From: Leptobrachium leishanense
Taxonomy: Eukaryota > Chordata > Amphibia > Anura > Megophryidae
NCBI GenBank assembly: GCA_009667805.1
Contig: CM019070.1
Coordinates: 56,548,735 to 56,612,734, forward strand
Direction of reading: 5' to 3'
Length of the DNA: 64,000 nucleotides
The position numbers and the translations under genes are program-made. Positions within the stretch are counted from its first letter, which is position 1, and each line of letters starts with the position of its first letter. The notes under the pieces were generated by a model. That model was not told where the DNA came from. It searched no databases and worked only from the letters and a program-made list of their open reading frames with translations. Below, piece after piece: positions 45,061 through 56,031 of the stretch.

Positions 45061-45636
45061 GGCTAGAGTCAGACGAACGCATTCTGAGCGCACTCTGCGT
45101 GCATGCACAACGGACGGACGTTCTGACGGAAGATACTGTAGACACCACACAGTCCGTTTTTTATGATGGACGTAGAAGAAAAGGGAAATATTGAAACAAA
45201 ATTAATATGAAAAAGGATATGAAAAGGCATTTTGTGCATCAAGGTGCTGGACGTCGCACGTCTCCACATCAGGCACACAGAACGCTACGCGGATGTGGTG
45301 GACGTGGCGCACTCTGCGCGTCCGTGTTAGGGGTTTTACGTTCTTGCCTAACTTGCGTTCGTTTGCCACGTGCGTTGTGCGTGCGCAGTTCTGTGCAGAC
45401 GCACTTAGGGCTATATTACAAAGCTGGTGCTAACTTAACCAGAGCTGTTGTAAACTTAACAACTCCGTAGGCTATAATGTCTCTGGTAAGTTTACAACAG
45501 CTCTGGTAAAGTTAGCACCAACTTTGTAATATGACCCTAAGTGTTTGGGTCTCTATTGCTAATGATTCTATGCTACGACGGACGTTAAACTGTGTGGCGA
45601 CACGGACGTGATAACTGCGTTCGTCTGACACGGGCC
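45061..45636. mobile_element. Harbinger-like MITE, copy 3, with nested foldback
   Basis: Left end GGCTAGAGTCAGACGAACGC after TTA (45058-45060). The right end on the other strand starts GGCCCGTGTCAGACGAACGC. The interior is CpG-rich with GGACG repeats as at 28218. A separate foldback (45408-45537) interrupts it at a place that is continuous in the copy at 28218. Confidence 0.65.
45408..45537. mobile_element. Foldback element nested in Harbinger-like MITE
   Basis: 130 bp with arms of about 52 bp (GGGCTATATTACAAAGCTGG and near complement). The host sequence CACTTA and TAAGTG extends the palindrome, so the duplication could be TA, or TTA with a mutation. Class uncertain (mariner or Harbinger type). 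Confidence 0.7.
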
Positions 45637-45848
45637 TCAGACTCCCCACCTTTCTCAAATGCAAGCATATAAGGTAATGCATTTTTCCAAGGGGTCTGCT
45701 GACTTACCCTTGTGTGGAGACTGGACGTCATGAAGAAATCTCTAGTCAAGATCTCTGCTCTTCTGGTTAAAGACCTGTATTTGACTTTGTGTTGGTGTTT
45801 GTTCACAAACTATGATGTCACGAAGAGTGGCAAATTCATACTCTAAGC

Positions 45849-45988
45849 CATGGGTCTGCAACCTTGGTCCTCCAGATGTTTTTCAACTATGACTTCCATG
45901 AGGCTTAGTCAATTTAATGAGTTGCTGAGCATGACTAGAATGAATGCAGTTCCCCAAAGCATCTAGAGGGCCAAGGTTGCTGACCCTG
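45849..45988. mobile_element. hAT-type MITE, 140 bp
   Basis: Ends CATGGGTCTGCAACCTTGG and CCAAGGTTGCTGACCCTG. The flanks CTCTAAGC (45841-45848) and CTATAAGG (45989-45996) match at 6 of 8. Same family as 34890-35030. Confidence 0.75.
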
Positions 45989-46044
45989 CTATAAGGCAAT
46001 GGTCAATATTAAAATTTTGGACTTTGCTTGGTGCTTCTGTTCTG

Positions 46045-46470
46045 AATATACTAAAACTGTTATTGAATAAGCGACGAACTTGCTGGTGAATTTCACCATA
46101 CAGTACAATTTCATGGCAGTTCATCTATTCAGAAAGCTGTCAATTTGCCCAATACTGGCGAATTGACAGCGAAATATGATGCAGATCACCACAATTCGGT
46201 GATCTTAAATGGCAGCAAAATTGTCCCATAGAGAAGTAATGGTTAATCTATTCAGACCACGCTGAACTGCACCGAAATGTCCAGTTTTTCAGTGATTCGG
46301 TTTAAACAGGCGAATCCCATAGGATTCAATATAAAAATACATTATAGTTTTTATCTTCTTTTTATTTAACCATTTATTATTTTCATTTTCAGCAAACAGT
46401 CTTTTTATTTATTGAACATTTTGATGTAGTTTTTGTATTTTTTTAGGAGACATTTTGAATCAATTTTTTT
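46045..46470. repeat. hAT-like fragment, left of hairpin-chain copy 2
   Basis: Shares GCAAAATTGTCCCATAGAGAA (46213 on) and CAATTGACAGCGAAATATG-like blocks with the hAT element at 9277-9921. Interrupted at its right by the hairpin-chain element; sequence of similar kind resumes at 47720. Confidence 0.45.
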
Positions 46471-46474
46471 TTCT

Positions 46475-47719
46475 TTAACCACTTCAATGCTAAGGACGCG
46501 CTCAGCGCGTCCTCAGCATTGCCGCTGGTATGCGGAGGACGCGCTGAGCGCGTCCTCGCATTGGGGTCAGCGTTCGGCCGGGTTCCGGCCGATCGCTGGC
46601 CCCTCCGGTGCGGGCTGACATCCTGGATGTCAGCCCGGCATCCGGAGCAGTGGCCGCCATTATTATGTGTCATCGCGCCCCCGCGATGACACATAATTCA
46701 GGCGCCCCCCCCGCATGTGCGGAGGAGGCGCCTGAAAGGGAGGGGGGGGAGGTCCTTCGGACCTCTCTCCCTCCCGATCGGCGGCTCACAGGGGCTTAAC
46801 CCAGGCATCATTTGGAAGGGCACAGCCTGCCCTTCCAAATGATGCCTGGCATTAACCCCTGGGGAGCTGGATCGCAAATCGGCGCTGAAAAGCGCCGATT
46901 TGCGATCCTTCCCGGGAGCTGGCCGACATCTTGGATGTCGGCCAAGCTTCCGGGAACTCCCCCAGAGGACTGGCGTCATCGTGCGTAGCACGATGACGCC
47001 AGTCCTAGCATTAACCCCTAACTGCCACGAACTGTGGAGATAGGGAGTTCCAATGAACTCCCTATCTCCCGATCCGTGGCAGTTAGGGGTTAAATTTTGA
47101 TATCGTTGGATCGGCCAGAGCATGGCCGTTCCAACGATACCAAACATGAAAGTAAAAAAAATTGTAAAAAAAAAAAAAAAAGAAAAATAAAATAAAAAAA
47201 ATTAAAAAAAAAAATAAAATAAAAAAAATAAACACTTTTTTTTTTTTTTTTTGTTTTGTTAATGCAGCAATATTGTTCCCATTTCAATTATAATGTGAAC
47301 AATGATGCTGCATTAACGATTTTTGTATGCGGTGCGTTTGTTAAAAATGGTGTCATTTTCCCCAAAAAAAAATGTAACGAGACCCCATCTCTAATTTTTT
47401 TAACAAGCGCACCCCATACAAAATATAACCGCAATTGCTCGCATGTTAAAATGTGGAAAAAAACACTTTACACGCTGTAAATTATTGAAAATACATATTT
47501 TATTGCATTTTTTGTTATAATATACAAACATGACATAACGTATACATATAATAATGACATATTATGAATCTACCGAGTCTGACGGAAAGAACGATATATA
47601 ATATGTCGATGTCATATACTAAAATAAGCCTTAAAAACACGTTTAAACATGATGCGCAAAACAGGTAAAAAATGACCTCAGCACAGGGGCGGGAAAAGCC
47701 TCAGCAGCGAAAGGGTTAA
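46475..47719 (-). mobile_element. Hairpin-chain TTAA element, copy 2 (inverted)
   Basis: Body 46479-47715 (1237 bp) between TTAA at 46475-46478 and 47716-47719. It is copy 1 (4557-5794) in the opposite orientation, with the same hairpins in the same order and few differences. The CGCGCTCAGCGCG-type hairpins are near 46494-46556 and the GATATCGTTGGATCGG hairpin is at about 47097-47144. Several stems here are more perfect than in copy 1, for example 46869-46908. It encodes no transposase. The 149-codon minus-strand frame (46698-47147) parallels the one in copy 1 and runs across hairpins. Confidence 0.82.
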
Positions 47720-47940
47720 GGCGCTTTTTTTATTCTGTAAGAGACCGTTTTATTATTTTCAATTGGGACCTTTTTATTATTTCCACACATTTTCATGCAT
47801 TTTTATTGGTTTAAACACATTTTATAATAATAGAGTAGGGGAACTTCGGGGACCCTGTGGTGAATAGTGAATTCACCGGAGGGTCGGTGAACCGGAATCG
47901 CTGAAGTGCGCTAAACGAGAAAGCACCAAAAGTTAACCTT
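47720..47940. repeat. hAT-like fragment, right of hairpin-chain copy 2
   Basis: GACCCTGTGGTGAATAGTGAA near 47847 resembles GACCCTGCGGTGTATTCAGC at 51401. Probably the continuation of the element interrupted at 46475. Confidence 0.35.
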
Positions 47941-49328
47941 AAAATTAAAAAAAGGGGTAAACAAAGGAATATCTGTAAACTCAGACTAGTTGCCCAAATG
48001 TGTTTTTAAAATATCAATCTTAGATGTATTCTAGTCTAGTCTTTAATATATTAGTTTCAGGAATCCACTTATGAGCCCAATTTGTGTACTGCCATTTTTC
48101 CAGTTCTCATATGACACCTATACTGAATATAAATTGATGTTCAGACATTGTACAACCTTGTACATTTTATAACTTTTAGAACTATGGAGAAGCTTTTTTT
48201 TTTTAAATTTATTTTTCCATCTGGCTTTCTTTGGAATTCTGGTCTCGAAATACACGTTTGTTTTCATGTTTGCCCAATAGTAATATAGTGCTTCCAAACA
48301 CATGGATTTATGAATCTACATAAAATGCTTTGATATACAACCATTTGTAGTAGATATAGATTTGTATATAAAAAGGGCTGTGACCTGTCAAAGGATCCCA
48401 GTATGATTTTTTTAGGCGGATGATCAAAAGAAATGCAAGACTGTACTTTGCATCTGTTTTTTTCGAGCATCGTTTCAGTGACTCAAAAAAAATTTGATAT
48501 ATACACAAACTCATATTATACTTAATTGCCTTCCATACATAGTTTTTTGGGTGACTTGACATAAGGAATTTTAGTCAGTTGATCATCTTCCTCTTCAAAG
48601 GAAAACAGGAGACCATTGCCTGCATTAGAATCAAGGGCCGTAATAAAGTAAAAACTTTCACAAGCCAAGAGAAGTTAGTCGGAATAATGTGGGCGCCAGG
48701 CTCATTGGTGCAAAGTTCTCCTACATCCTCCCTTGGGCAGTCATTTTAACAAACCATTCCTTCAATATATTTTCTCACACCATGAATCAGAATGGTTTGA
48801 CTTACTTTCTAACCACTGTTGGAATTGCTAGTGATAACTGCTGATGCCTAAAATTGAACCATGGTTCATAAATACAGCAGGATATACCTGCCAGCACCCT
48901 AATGAAAGCGGGAAAAAAAAACTTCTAAAAACTGTTCTGTGTTTACGAGCGGACCACTTGTAGAGTGTACCTGTGTTCGTCGAGGTTATTTTTTGCTTGC
49001 AAATGCAAGTTATTAGAGCAAGTAAACAGGATGCACAACTACCTTGTATGCCCAATTAAAGCATCATTTTTTTGGCATTGCAAACATTTATCTAGTGTAC
49101 TACGGCAGCTACATTGCCACTATACAACAGAGTCCAATTCAACACTTATATTAAAGTTTGGTGCAAAATAAAATCTGAGAACAATGCCCTACTTATTTAT
49201 CAACAGTGCCTCTAAAGTGTTTATTTGCTATATGATTATCCTATGAGCTGGGCCCTCGGCCTATTATGTACTGGTAAGTCTCATGTTTGTATTGTAAAAT
49301 GCTGTGGAATATATTGACACTCTATGAA
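47941..49328. other. Unassigned sequence
   Basis: AT-rich; no gene or element recognised. Confidence 0.45.
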
Positions 49329-49917
49329 TAGGGATGAGCCGAACACCCCCGTGTTAGGTTCGCATTCGAACTCGAACAATTTTGAAAGTTCGAGTTCGAA
49401 CTCGAACACGAACCGAACTCAATGCAAGTCAATGGGACTCAAAAGATCGGTTTTTAGAGTGTCCTGCATGAGGGCATATATGCAAGATATTTGCCATAAA
49501 AGGTGTATGGGGGTCCGGGTAGTGCCTTGGGGGACAGGAAACAAGGACAAAAAGTAAAAAAAAAACGTTTTTAAAGGGACAGTGAGTTTTCCATGAAATA
49601 AGGGTTAAAAATAAAAACAAAAAATTCCTTCAAATATCGTGCCTAGGAGGTCCCCATAACCTGCCCGTGAAGTGGCGGATTTGTAGGATGTATAGAAACA
49701 TTTTAAAACAAATAAAATGACATTTCAAATGACGGTAAACGCTTTTCTTTTAATCTATTCATAAACAACTGCTTGGGGCGGCAGTCTGTATTAAAAAAGG
49801 AGACATTTTAGGACACGCAGAAAAAGTTTTGTGATTTTTTTGGCTAAATTATGGTGAAACTTATGCAGGCTTTGGATGAAAGTAACAATAGGTGCTTTAA
49901 AATTGGGCCTTTAGTGT

Positions 49918-50235
49918 CGGCAACAGTAACCCCTCTGTGGTATTGTGGAAGAGTGCAGGGTTGGACCCTGCGGTCAAATATTAAAATGATATAAATCTGG
50001 TAATAAAGGCGTCAGTGGCTGTGCACCCAAATAATGTGCCTTTCATGGCAGTTACCTTCACACCGTAACCCTATTGTGGAAGAGTGCCTGCGGTTCAAAA
50101 AATGAAAATGATATAAATCTGGCACAGGCGTCAGTGCAGCCAAATATTGTGCCTTTCATGGCAGCAAGTGCCTTCACACCGTAACCCTTTTTGTGGTATT
50201 GTGGAAGAGTTCAGTGGTGGAGGTTTTGTGAATGC
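49918..50235. repeat. Tandem repeat, about 2.5 units of 120-130 bp
   Basis: TATTGTGGAAGAGTGC, AATGATATAAATCTGG and TGTGCCTTTCATGGCAG recur in the same order two to three times. Confidence 0.75.
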
Positions 50236-50308
50236 AGAAGACATCCCCGATCTATTCCGTTACATCAGCATCAGGGATTGATAGCTGCTGATCCAGGACT
50301 GATTCTGA

Positions 50309-50768
50309 TTAATGCAGCAATATTGTTCACATTTCAATTATAATGTGCACAATGATGCTGCACTAATGATTTTTTTCTATGGTGTGCGTTTGCTAAAAAT
50401 CACATAATCCCCCCCCAAAAAATTTAATAAGTCCCCATTTCTAATTTTTGTACAAGCGCACCCATAGAAAATATAACCGCAAATGTTCATGTGATAAAAG
50501 GTGAAAAAAAACACTTTACACGCTGCAGATGATTAGAAATTCAAGTTTTATTGCATTTTTTGTTATAATATACAGGCAGAACATGACGTATACATATAAA
50601 AATGATATATTATGAATCTGCCGAGTCTACCGGAAAGAACGATATATATAATATGTCTGGGTCGTATAATAAAATGTGGCTTCAAATCGCGTTTAAACAT
50701 GATGAGTGAAAGCGGTAAAAATTAGCTCAGCACACAGCGGTGAAATGCCTCAGCAGTGAAAGGGTTAA
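50309..50768 (-). mobile_element. Partial TTAA element, hairpin-chain subfamily
   Basis: From TTAA (50765-50768) on the minus strand it reads CCCTTTCACTGCTGAGGC and then follows the AT-rich half of the hairpin-chain element block by block, ending at the ATTGTTCACATT palindrome. The GC-rich hairpin array is missing. Confidence 0.7.
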
Positions 50769-51306
50769 AGGAACACTGAGGTTTCCATAAAATAAGGGTT
50801 AAAAATAAAAATGAAAAATTCCTTCAAATATCGTGCCTAGGAGGTCCCCAAAACCTGCCCGTGAAGTGGTGGATTTGTAGGATGTATGGAAACATCACCA
50901 TTACAGACCCACACATGACACCTGGCACTCCCAGTCTGCATACAATGTATCAAATTCATGAGATCGGACTAATTAGAAGCACATGTTATTTCCAAACACG
51001 AATTAAACACCTGTTGTTTACGTCGTTTGAGAGCACAGGTCATTTAGAGGTGAGAATCTTTGCACCTAGACATTAGTTTTTAATTCAAAAGCTTATAAAC
51101 CGTTGCTTATAATATTTTGCAGTAAAGAGTCTCTTTATTTCTATATTTTTTAGTATTTTTTAAGCATTTTTTATACTTTTTTCAAACAAATTTTTTGTTT
51201 TTCAAACTCAAACCAAACACGCCAAAAAGTTCGAAGTTCGCGAACTTTCGAACTGCCGATGCTCGAATCGAACTCCGAACTGATCGAACTGAACAGCTCA
51301 TCCCTA

Positions 51307-51949
51307 ACAGGGTTATTTAAAGAGATTCGAAAAGTCACCGCACGTTCGGTGACTTTTCGTTCTCTTCAATTCGGTGTGTTTTGCCGATCCCATTTCGGTG
51401 ACCCTGCGGTGTATTCAGCAAGCACCACAGGGTCCCCGACTTGCAGGGAAAAGCTACTGCAAACATGACGAAGACGAACCGCAAAACCCAGCGAATGCAC
51501 GCCAAAAATCCTCAAAAACATCTGGATTAACCTGCTGAAAACCACAGAAAAACCCGAACAGGAGCCGATCTCAGCCTTCGACACAGCAGAAGAGGCAGTG
51601 AATAAATTAGCAAAACCGTTTGTATGAATGTGTGAAAGTGAAACGCTGTTTGCAAAGAAACTACTGAGCGAAAATGTCTGAAATTTACATATGAGGTCCA
51701 GGGAATGATAATAAAGAGGGCCGTTACAGAAAACTTTAAAAAAAAAATCGGACTTTTAAAAAAAAAATAATTCAGAAAAATGCTTAAAATATCCTAAAAA
51801 ATCTATAAATAAAGAGACTCTTTACTGCAGAATTTTATAATGAGCGGTTTATTAGATATTCAATTAAAACGGGAATATTTTTAACATTGAAGCCTATGGG
51901 ATTCTCCTGAATAAATTTGCCACATGAAACCACCGAAGGGCAGGGCATT
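51307..51949. repeat. hAT-like fragment
   Basis: Contains a hairpin CGAAAAGTCACCG / CGGTGACTTTTCG (51328-51359) and the block TAAAGAGACTCTTTACTGCAG (51815 on), also present at 26011 and, inverted, at 51115. Ends not defined. Confidence 0.45.
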
Positions 51950-52223
51950 AGTCTCCTCCAGCCGCTCGCAACGTCACACTGCCTGGTTCTCTTCTCGCGA
52001 GGAGTGAACCGGGAAGTGTGACATCGCGATCGGCTGCAGTGTGACTGCGGGGACAGCGAGGGAGTGCAGGACATGTAAGTATCGGCCCGAGTGTGGCTCG
52101 GGGATACCGCTTTCAGTATTGAAAGTTAACCCCCGAGCCACACTTATACCGCTAGGGGGCCAGATTAATTGGACCAATTCTCACATATAAAATATTTCAG
52201 AATCGGACCCCCAGGGAGGTTAA
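51950..52223 (-). mobile_element. TTAA-flanked MITE, family 2 copy 2, truncated
   Basis: Matches 10184-10572 in reverse orientation. The end at right is CAGGGAGG followed by TTAA (52220-52223). The left side starts within the centre of the element (GTCTCCTCCAGCCGCTCGCA), so about a third is missing. Confidence 0.75.
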
Positions 52224-52552
52224 GAGCGGAAGGAACGTCCGTAAGAGCTGACATCCTTCCACTCTGACGCCCGTCTGGCCACCTCGCTGAGCACAGTTAG
52301 TGCGCTCAGCGTTGCAAAGCTCTGTTTATTTATTTTTTCCCCCTATGGAGGATTGCGCTTTGCAGTCCCGTCAACGTGCATCTAGCGTTTTGACGGGGAG
52401 GCATTCTGCATTGATGCTTGTAGCACGTTAAATTTGTCTGTGCACTACAGCGTGTGACCGGCCACATCGAAGCACCACAACGATGCGATGGACGTCGGGA
52501 TGCACGTCAGTAGTACGGGCGCACATAGTGCGATGGTCTGACCCCGGCCTAA
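52224..52552. mobile_element. Harbinger-like MITE fragment, copy 4
   Basis: The right end on the other strand reads GGCCGGGGTCAGACCATCGC and is followed by TAA (52550-52552). The interior is CpG-rich. The left terminus was not found. Confidence 0.45.
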
Positions 52553-52564
52553 ATCTAAATGAAA
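52548..52564. repeat. 17-bp duplication, left of PLE-type insertion
   Basis: CCTAAATCTAAATGAAA, repeated exactly at 54162-54178. Confidence 0.9.
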
Positions 52565-54161
52565 AAAAATATGGGGTATCTAGTGGCGCAGTAATTCAGC
52601 TAGTTTCTTATACGGTATCTCAAGGGCTAATTGTATGTGTTATACAGTTCAACAGCATATGATACAAAGTGCAATTGTGAATCACAGTGATCTGTGTATT
52701 AAACACAATTAAAGTGCAATTATAACAGTTGGAACAAAGTGCAAATGCAACAGTAAAATAAAGTGCAAGTGCAACACTGATGGCGATACAATGAGGATCT
52801 GGCTATAATGCCCAGTTTAGTTCTTAGAAAAGTTTTCAGTCAATATTCGAGAGAATCTATGATGTTGATATTCCGGTTCCTAAGTGGATGGGTGATGCAT
52901 CAAAAGTGCTCAGGATTAATGTCAATATTACCCCTTCCACAAACGTAGCAGACTTGCTCTGTTCTTCTAGTGGTCTTGATGAAGCTCCACCGCAGAAGAT
53001 GCAAATAGGGGAATAAAGAAGGGGGAAATGATAGTGCAGAGATCTTCTATACGTGTGTGCATAGGTTAAGTAAAAAATGCACACTTACAGATTCCAGAGC
53101 CTAATGGGATCCAGGCCCTGGAGTGAAACACCTTGTGCCTAAATATAGGGTGGTCACTGTCCTTCTTTACAGCCCTTCTTTACAAAATCTTCTTACTCCA
53201 CCCCAGTCGGGGGACACAGGAATAAAAAAGAGACAACGCTCTCATAGCACAATATCAGTCTTGTAATGTTGTGTTAGAGGAGGGAAAGATTACACTCACC
53301 AATGCGGGAGCCTTGAGGGTCCAGGCTCAACTGTCGCGCATGCGGAGTTCCTTATCGGTGAACTCCCAAACCTCTTTGGCTGCTCACTCTGCACCAGATT
53401 GTAGTTTCGTTCGGTGTTTTCAAGTTTGCTTGGCCAGGTCCAAGAGCTGGTGAGTTGTGTTCAAAAACAGCTAAAAGACTCTTGGGGGTGAATCAAAGGA
53501 GTTTATTGTGCAATTAACATTAACATTAATAGTTAAAGTGCATAAAGGGGTACATAAAAATATAAGGGGGGCGGCAAGACGCGTTTCGGTGCAACCAGCA
53601 CCTTCTTCAGTCAGTGGGTGTATGGAGACCACTAGAAGAACAGAGCAAGTCTGCTACGTTTGTGGAAGGGGTAATATTGACATTAATCCTGAGCACTTTT
53701 GATGCATCACCCATCCACTTAGGAACCGGAATATCAACATCATAGATTCTCTCGAATATTGACTGAAAACTTTTCTAAGAACTAAACTGGGCATTATAGC
53801 CAGATCCTCATTGTATCGCCATCAGTGTTGCACTTGCACTTTATTTTACTGTTGCATTTGCACTTTGTTCCAACTGTTATAATTGCACTTTAATTGTGTT
53901 TAATACACAGATCACTGTGATTCACAATTGCACTTTGTATCATATGCTGTTGAACTGTATAACACATACAATTAGCCCTTGAGATACCGTATAAGAAACT
54001 AGCTGAATTACTGCGCCACTAGATACCCCATATTTTTTTTCCTGATTCTATCTGCACATTTACTTCGAGAGCCTGTGCTACCCTCTAGTTGGCTGCACCA
54101 ATACATACCCACATCATACATCTAGTTACGAGCGCCTCCACCGAACCCTCCTTCTCTCTCT
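52565..54161. mobile_element. Penelope-like element with 0.4 kb inverted arms
   Basis: A 1597-bp insert between exact 17-bp duplications. Arms 52565-52976 and 53626-54040 are almost perfect reverse complements, rich in AAAGTGCAA/TTGCACTTT units. The spacer (52977-53625) carries a hammerhead-like core at its right edge, AGACGCGTTTCGG, and PLE-style text such as ACTCACCAATGCGGGAGCC. After the right arm about 120 bp lead to the duplication. No reverse transcriptase or GIY-YIG endonuclease is encoded, so the insert is non-autonomous or truncated. Inverted ends are known for PLEs. Confidence 0.65.
53583..53636 (-). ncRNA. Hammerhead-ribozyme-like core
   Basis: On the minus strand: CTGAAGA (53610-53604), stem II GGTGC-TGGTT-GCACC with five perfect pairs, then GAAAC (to 53583). 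These are the conserved core boxes CTGANGA and GAAAC. A stem I of about 8 bp with two bulges can be drawn between 53628-53636 and 53611-53619. A GTT lies just outside it, but is not at the exact position for cleavage. Hammerheads of this kind are known in Penelope-like elements. Activity is unproven. Confidence 0.55.
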
Positions 54162-54178
54162 CCTAAATCTAAATGAAA
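54162..54178. repeat. 17-bp duplication, right of PLE-type insertion
   Basis: Exact repeat of 52548-52564. Confidence 0.9.
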
Positions 54179-55723
54179 CATGTTGGCAGATGCATCTTCT
54201 CACAATTTCTCAAGCCTGTGCAGTGTTTCTTACCCATTAGACAAGCCCATCTAGAACAGCTATGTTCCACCTCAGAGTCCTAAGCTTTGAGCTTAGCACA
54301 TAGACTCTATGGGTCATTCCATCTACATATCAAATGGCCAGATTTTTTTATCCCTACAGGCTATTCTTGTGTTCTTGGCTGCTAAAATATTTTTATGAAA
54401 TTCTGTGAAATATTTAGGTGCTTGATTTCTACACAGTAAACAAAATAAGTCAACTTCCTACCATATATCAGTTCAACTACTAGTCTACATCGAAGAGAAT
54501 AATTTTAGAAAATTGCTTTCATGGTTCTTCCTACCATTATGAGCATTCACAAAACCTTGCAAGGGCAATGTAAAACCACAAATTCTAGTTTTATCTACAA
54601 ATCATTTGCTTGTTGGAAATGGAAAGAAATGTATGTCCTACCCTCAAAGAAATGCAATAAATACCCGATGAGTGGGCTGCGCCAGTCAAAAACAATGTGC
54701 TGGTATATGAAAAGATTGGTCCTTGTAGCTTGTGACTTTTCTGAGGCTACCAAGTGGAATTTAAAATGAATAAATCCATTAATGTTTTTTATCCTTTTCT
54801 GTTTTTATATTTACTTCAAGTCCTAGTTCAGGATGCCTGTATATCCCAATTATGTACATCAGTCATTTTTTCTTTCTCATTATTTCTTTTCCAGTCCCAT
54901 TGGTGGTTGACCTCTTTTCACAATGATGGCATTCTGTGATTATAAACGTGCCATCTATGAAATGCCTTCTGAAAGTACATTTGCAAATTAACCTTGAGTA
55001 GTATGCCTTCTTTAAAAAATAAGTAGGACAAAACCATTGTAAGGATTTCAAGAGAAAAACTAAATATTTCTACCTTGAGCTTTCTGTCAATCTTTGTATA
55101 ATTCCTTTGGTCAAGATACTTTTCCTGCCCTTGTTTCTATGAATTTTATGTACATTCAATCGGGTTATCAAGGTTTTCTATTCTCTAGACATCCTGCCTA
55201 ATAGTGATTTACATAAACCTGTTTTTGTACGATGAGAACGGGCAACACCATAAAAAATATCGCTTGCCGGTCAGCGCTTCTTTCAGTCATTCATGTGTGG
55301 TAGGGAGCCCTCAAAAGTATGGCTCGGTTTCTTATGCCTTTGGACACACAGAGGTGATTCCCCTCCTTCTTTTGGTGTTCCTTCCTTTATATGGTTCTGT
55401 GATCCCTTTGTTATGCGGCAGTCCTCAGATATGGTCTGTAATTGTTGGCTGTGGTAATATCAGGCTAGGACATGGCGAAACAAAGAAACAACAGGTCACA
55501 GCAATAAAGAATGGGGTCAACAAAGCAGGCACTGCCTATATTGGGTCATGATCAGGTTCGTGATCTGGTTGTGTGAGGCAGATGCAGTGGGTTGTCATAC
55601 TGTGGAGGAACACTACCGGTTCCTGAGGTGCAGGTAAGCTACCTTCAACACCATAAGTGGCCTGGCCTTCAGTGTGTGTCCATGCTCAGGTTTCCATAAG
55701 GGTTTAAATTGATGGTGCCATTA
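54179..55723. other. Unassigned sequence
   Basis: No gene recognised. The frame 55204-55551 (115 codons) has no known domain and no splice context. Confidence 0.4.
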
Positions 55724-56031
55724 CATATACAAATCAGACCACTGTCACCCAGAGTGGTCAGTACTGAAATGCCAAGGAAGGCTCCTCTGCAGGAGAGATG
55801 CAATAACCTCAAATAATCATTTCGGCCTTGTTAGACTCCATCAGGATGTTTTAGCTCGTAGTCTTGGCACCTCAAGCAAGAGGTCCACATCTGGATTACC
55901 CTCTAGAAAAAAGTGAACAAAGTCAAAATGATCATCAGGAGTTGCTTTATTTCATGTGAAGATTAGACTTCCTTGGTATTTCAGTTACGACCACCCCTTT
56001 GGGTGACAGCAGTCTGATTTGCATATGGAAT
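55724..56031. mobile_element. Foldback MITE, about 300 bp
   Basis: The left arm (55731-55782, CAAATCAGACCACTGTCACCC) and right arm (55970-56023, GGGTGACAGCAGTCTGATTTG) are imperfect reverse complements. No target duplication identified. Confidence 0.65.

Larger units (their letters stand above)
49571..50893. repeat. 127-bp direct repeat pair starting at TTAAAGG
   Basis: 49571-49698 and 50765-50893 share the order TTAAAGGRACA, AAATAAGGGTTAAAAATAAAA, TCAAATATCGTGCCTAGGAG and GGATTTGTAGGATGTAT. Each starts at TTAAAGG, the T2-type terminus. The second starts at the TTAA that ends the piggyBac-like half. Confidence 0.7.
49329..51306. mobile_element. Composite hAT element, about 2 kb
   Basis: Left end TAGGGATGAGCCGAACA; right end on the other strand TAGGGATGAGCTGTTCAG. 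Subterminal GTTCGAGTTCGAA clusters mark both ends, as in 25855-26469. No 8-bp duplication is visible. The interior holds tandem repeats (49918-50235), a piggyBac-like half (50309-50768) and a 127-bp direct repeat (49571-49698 and 50765-50893). No transposase. Confidence 0.65.
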
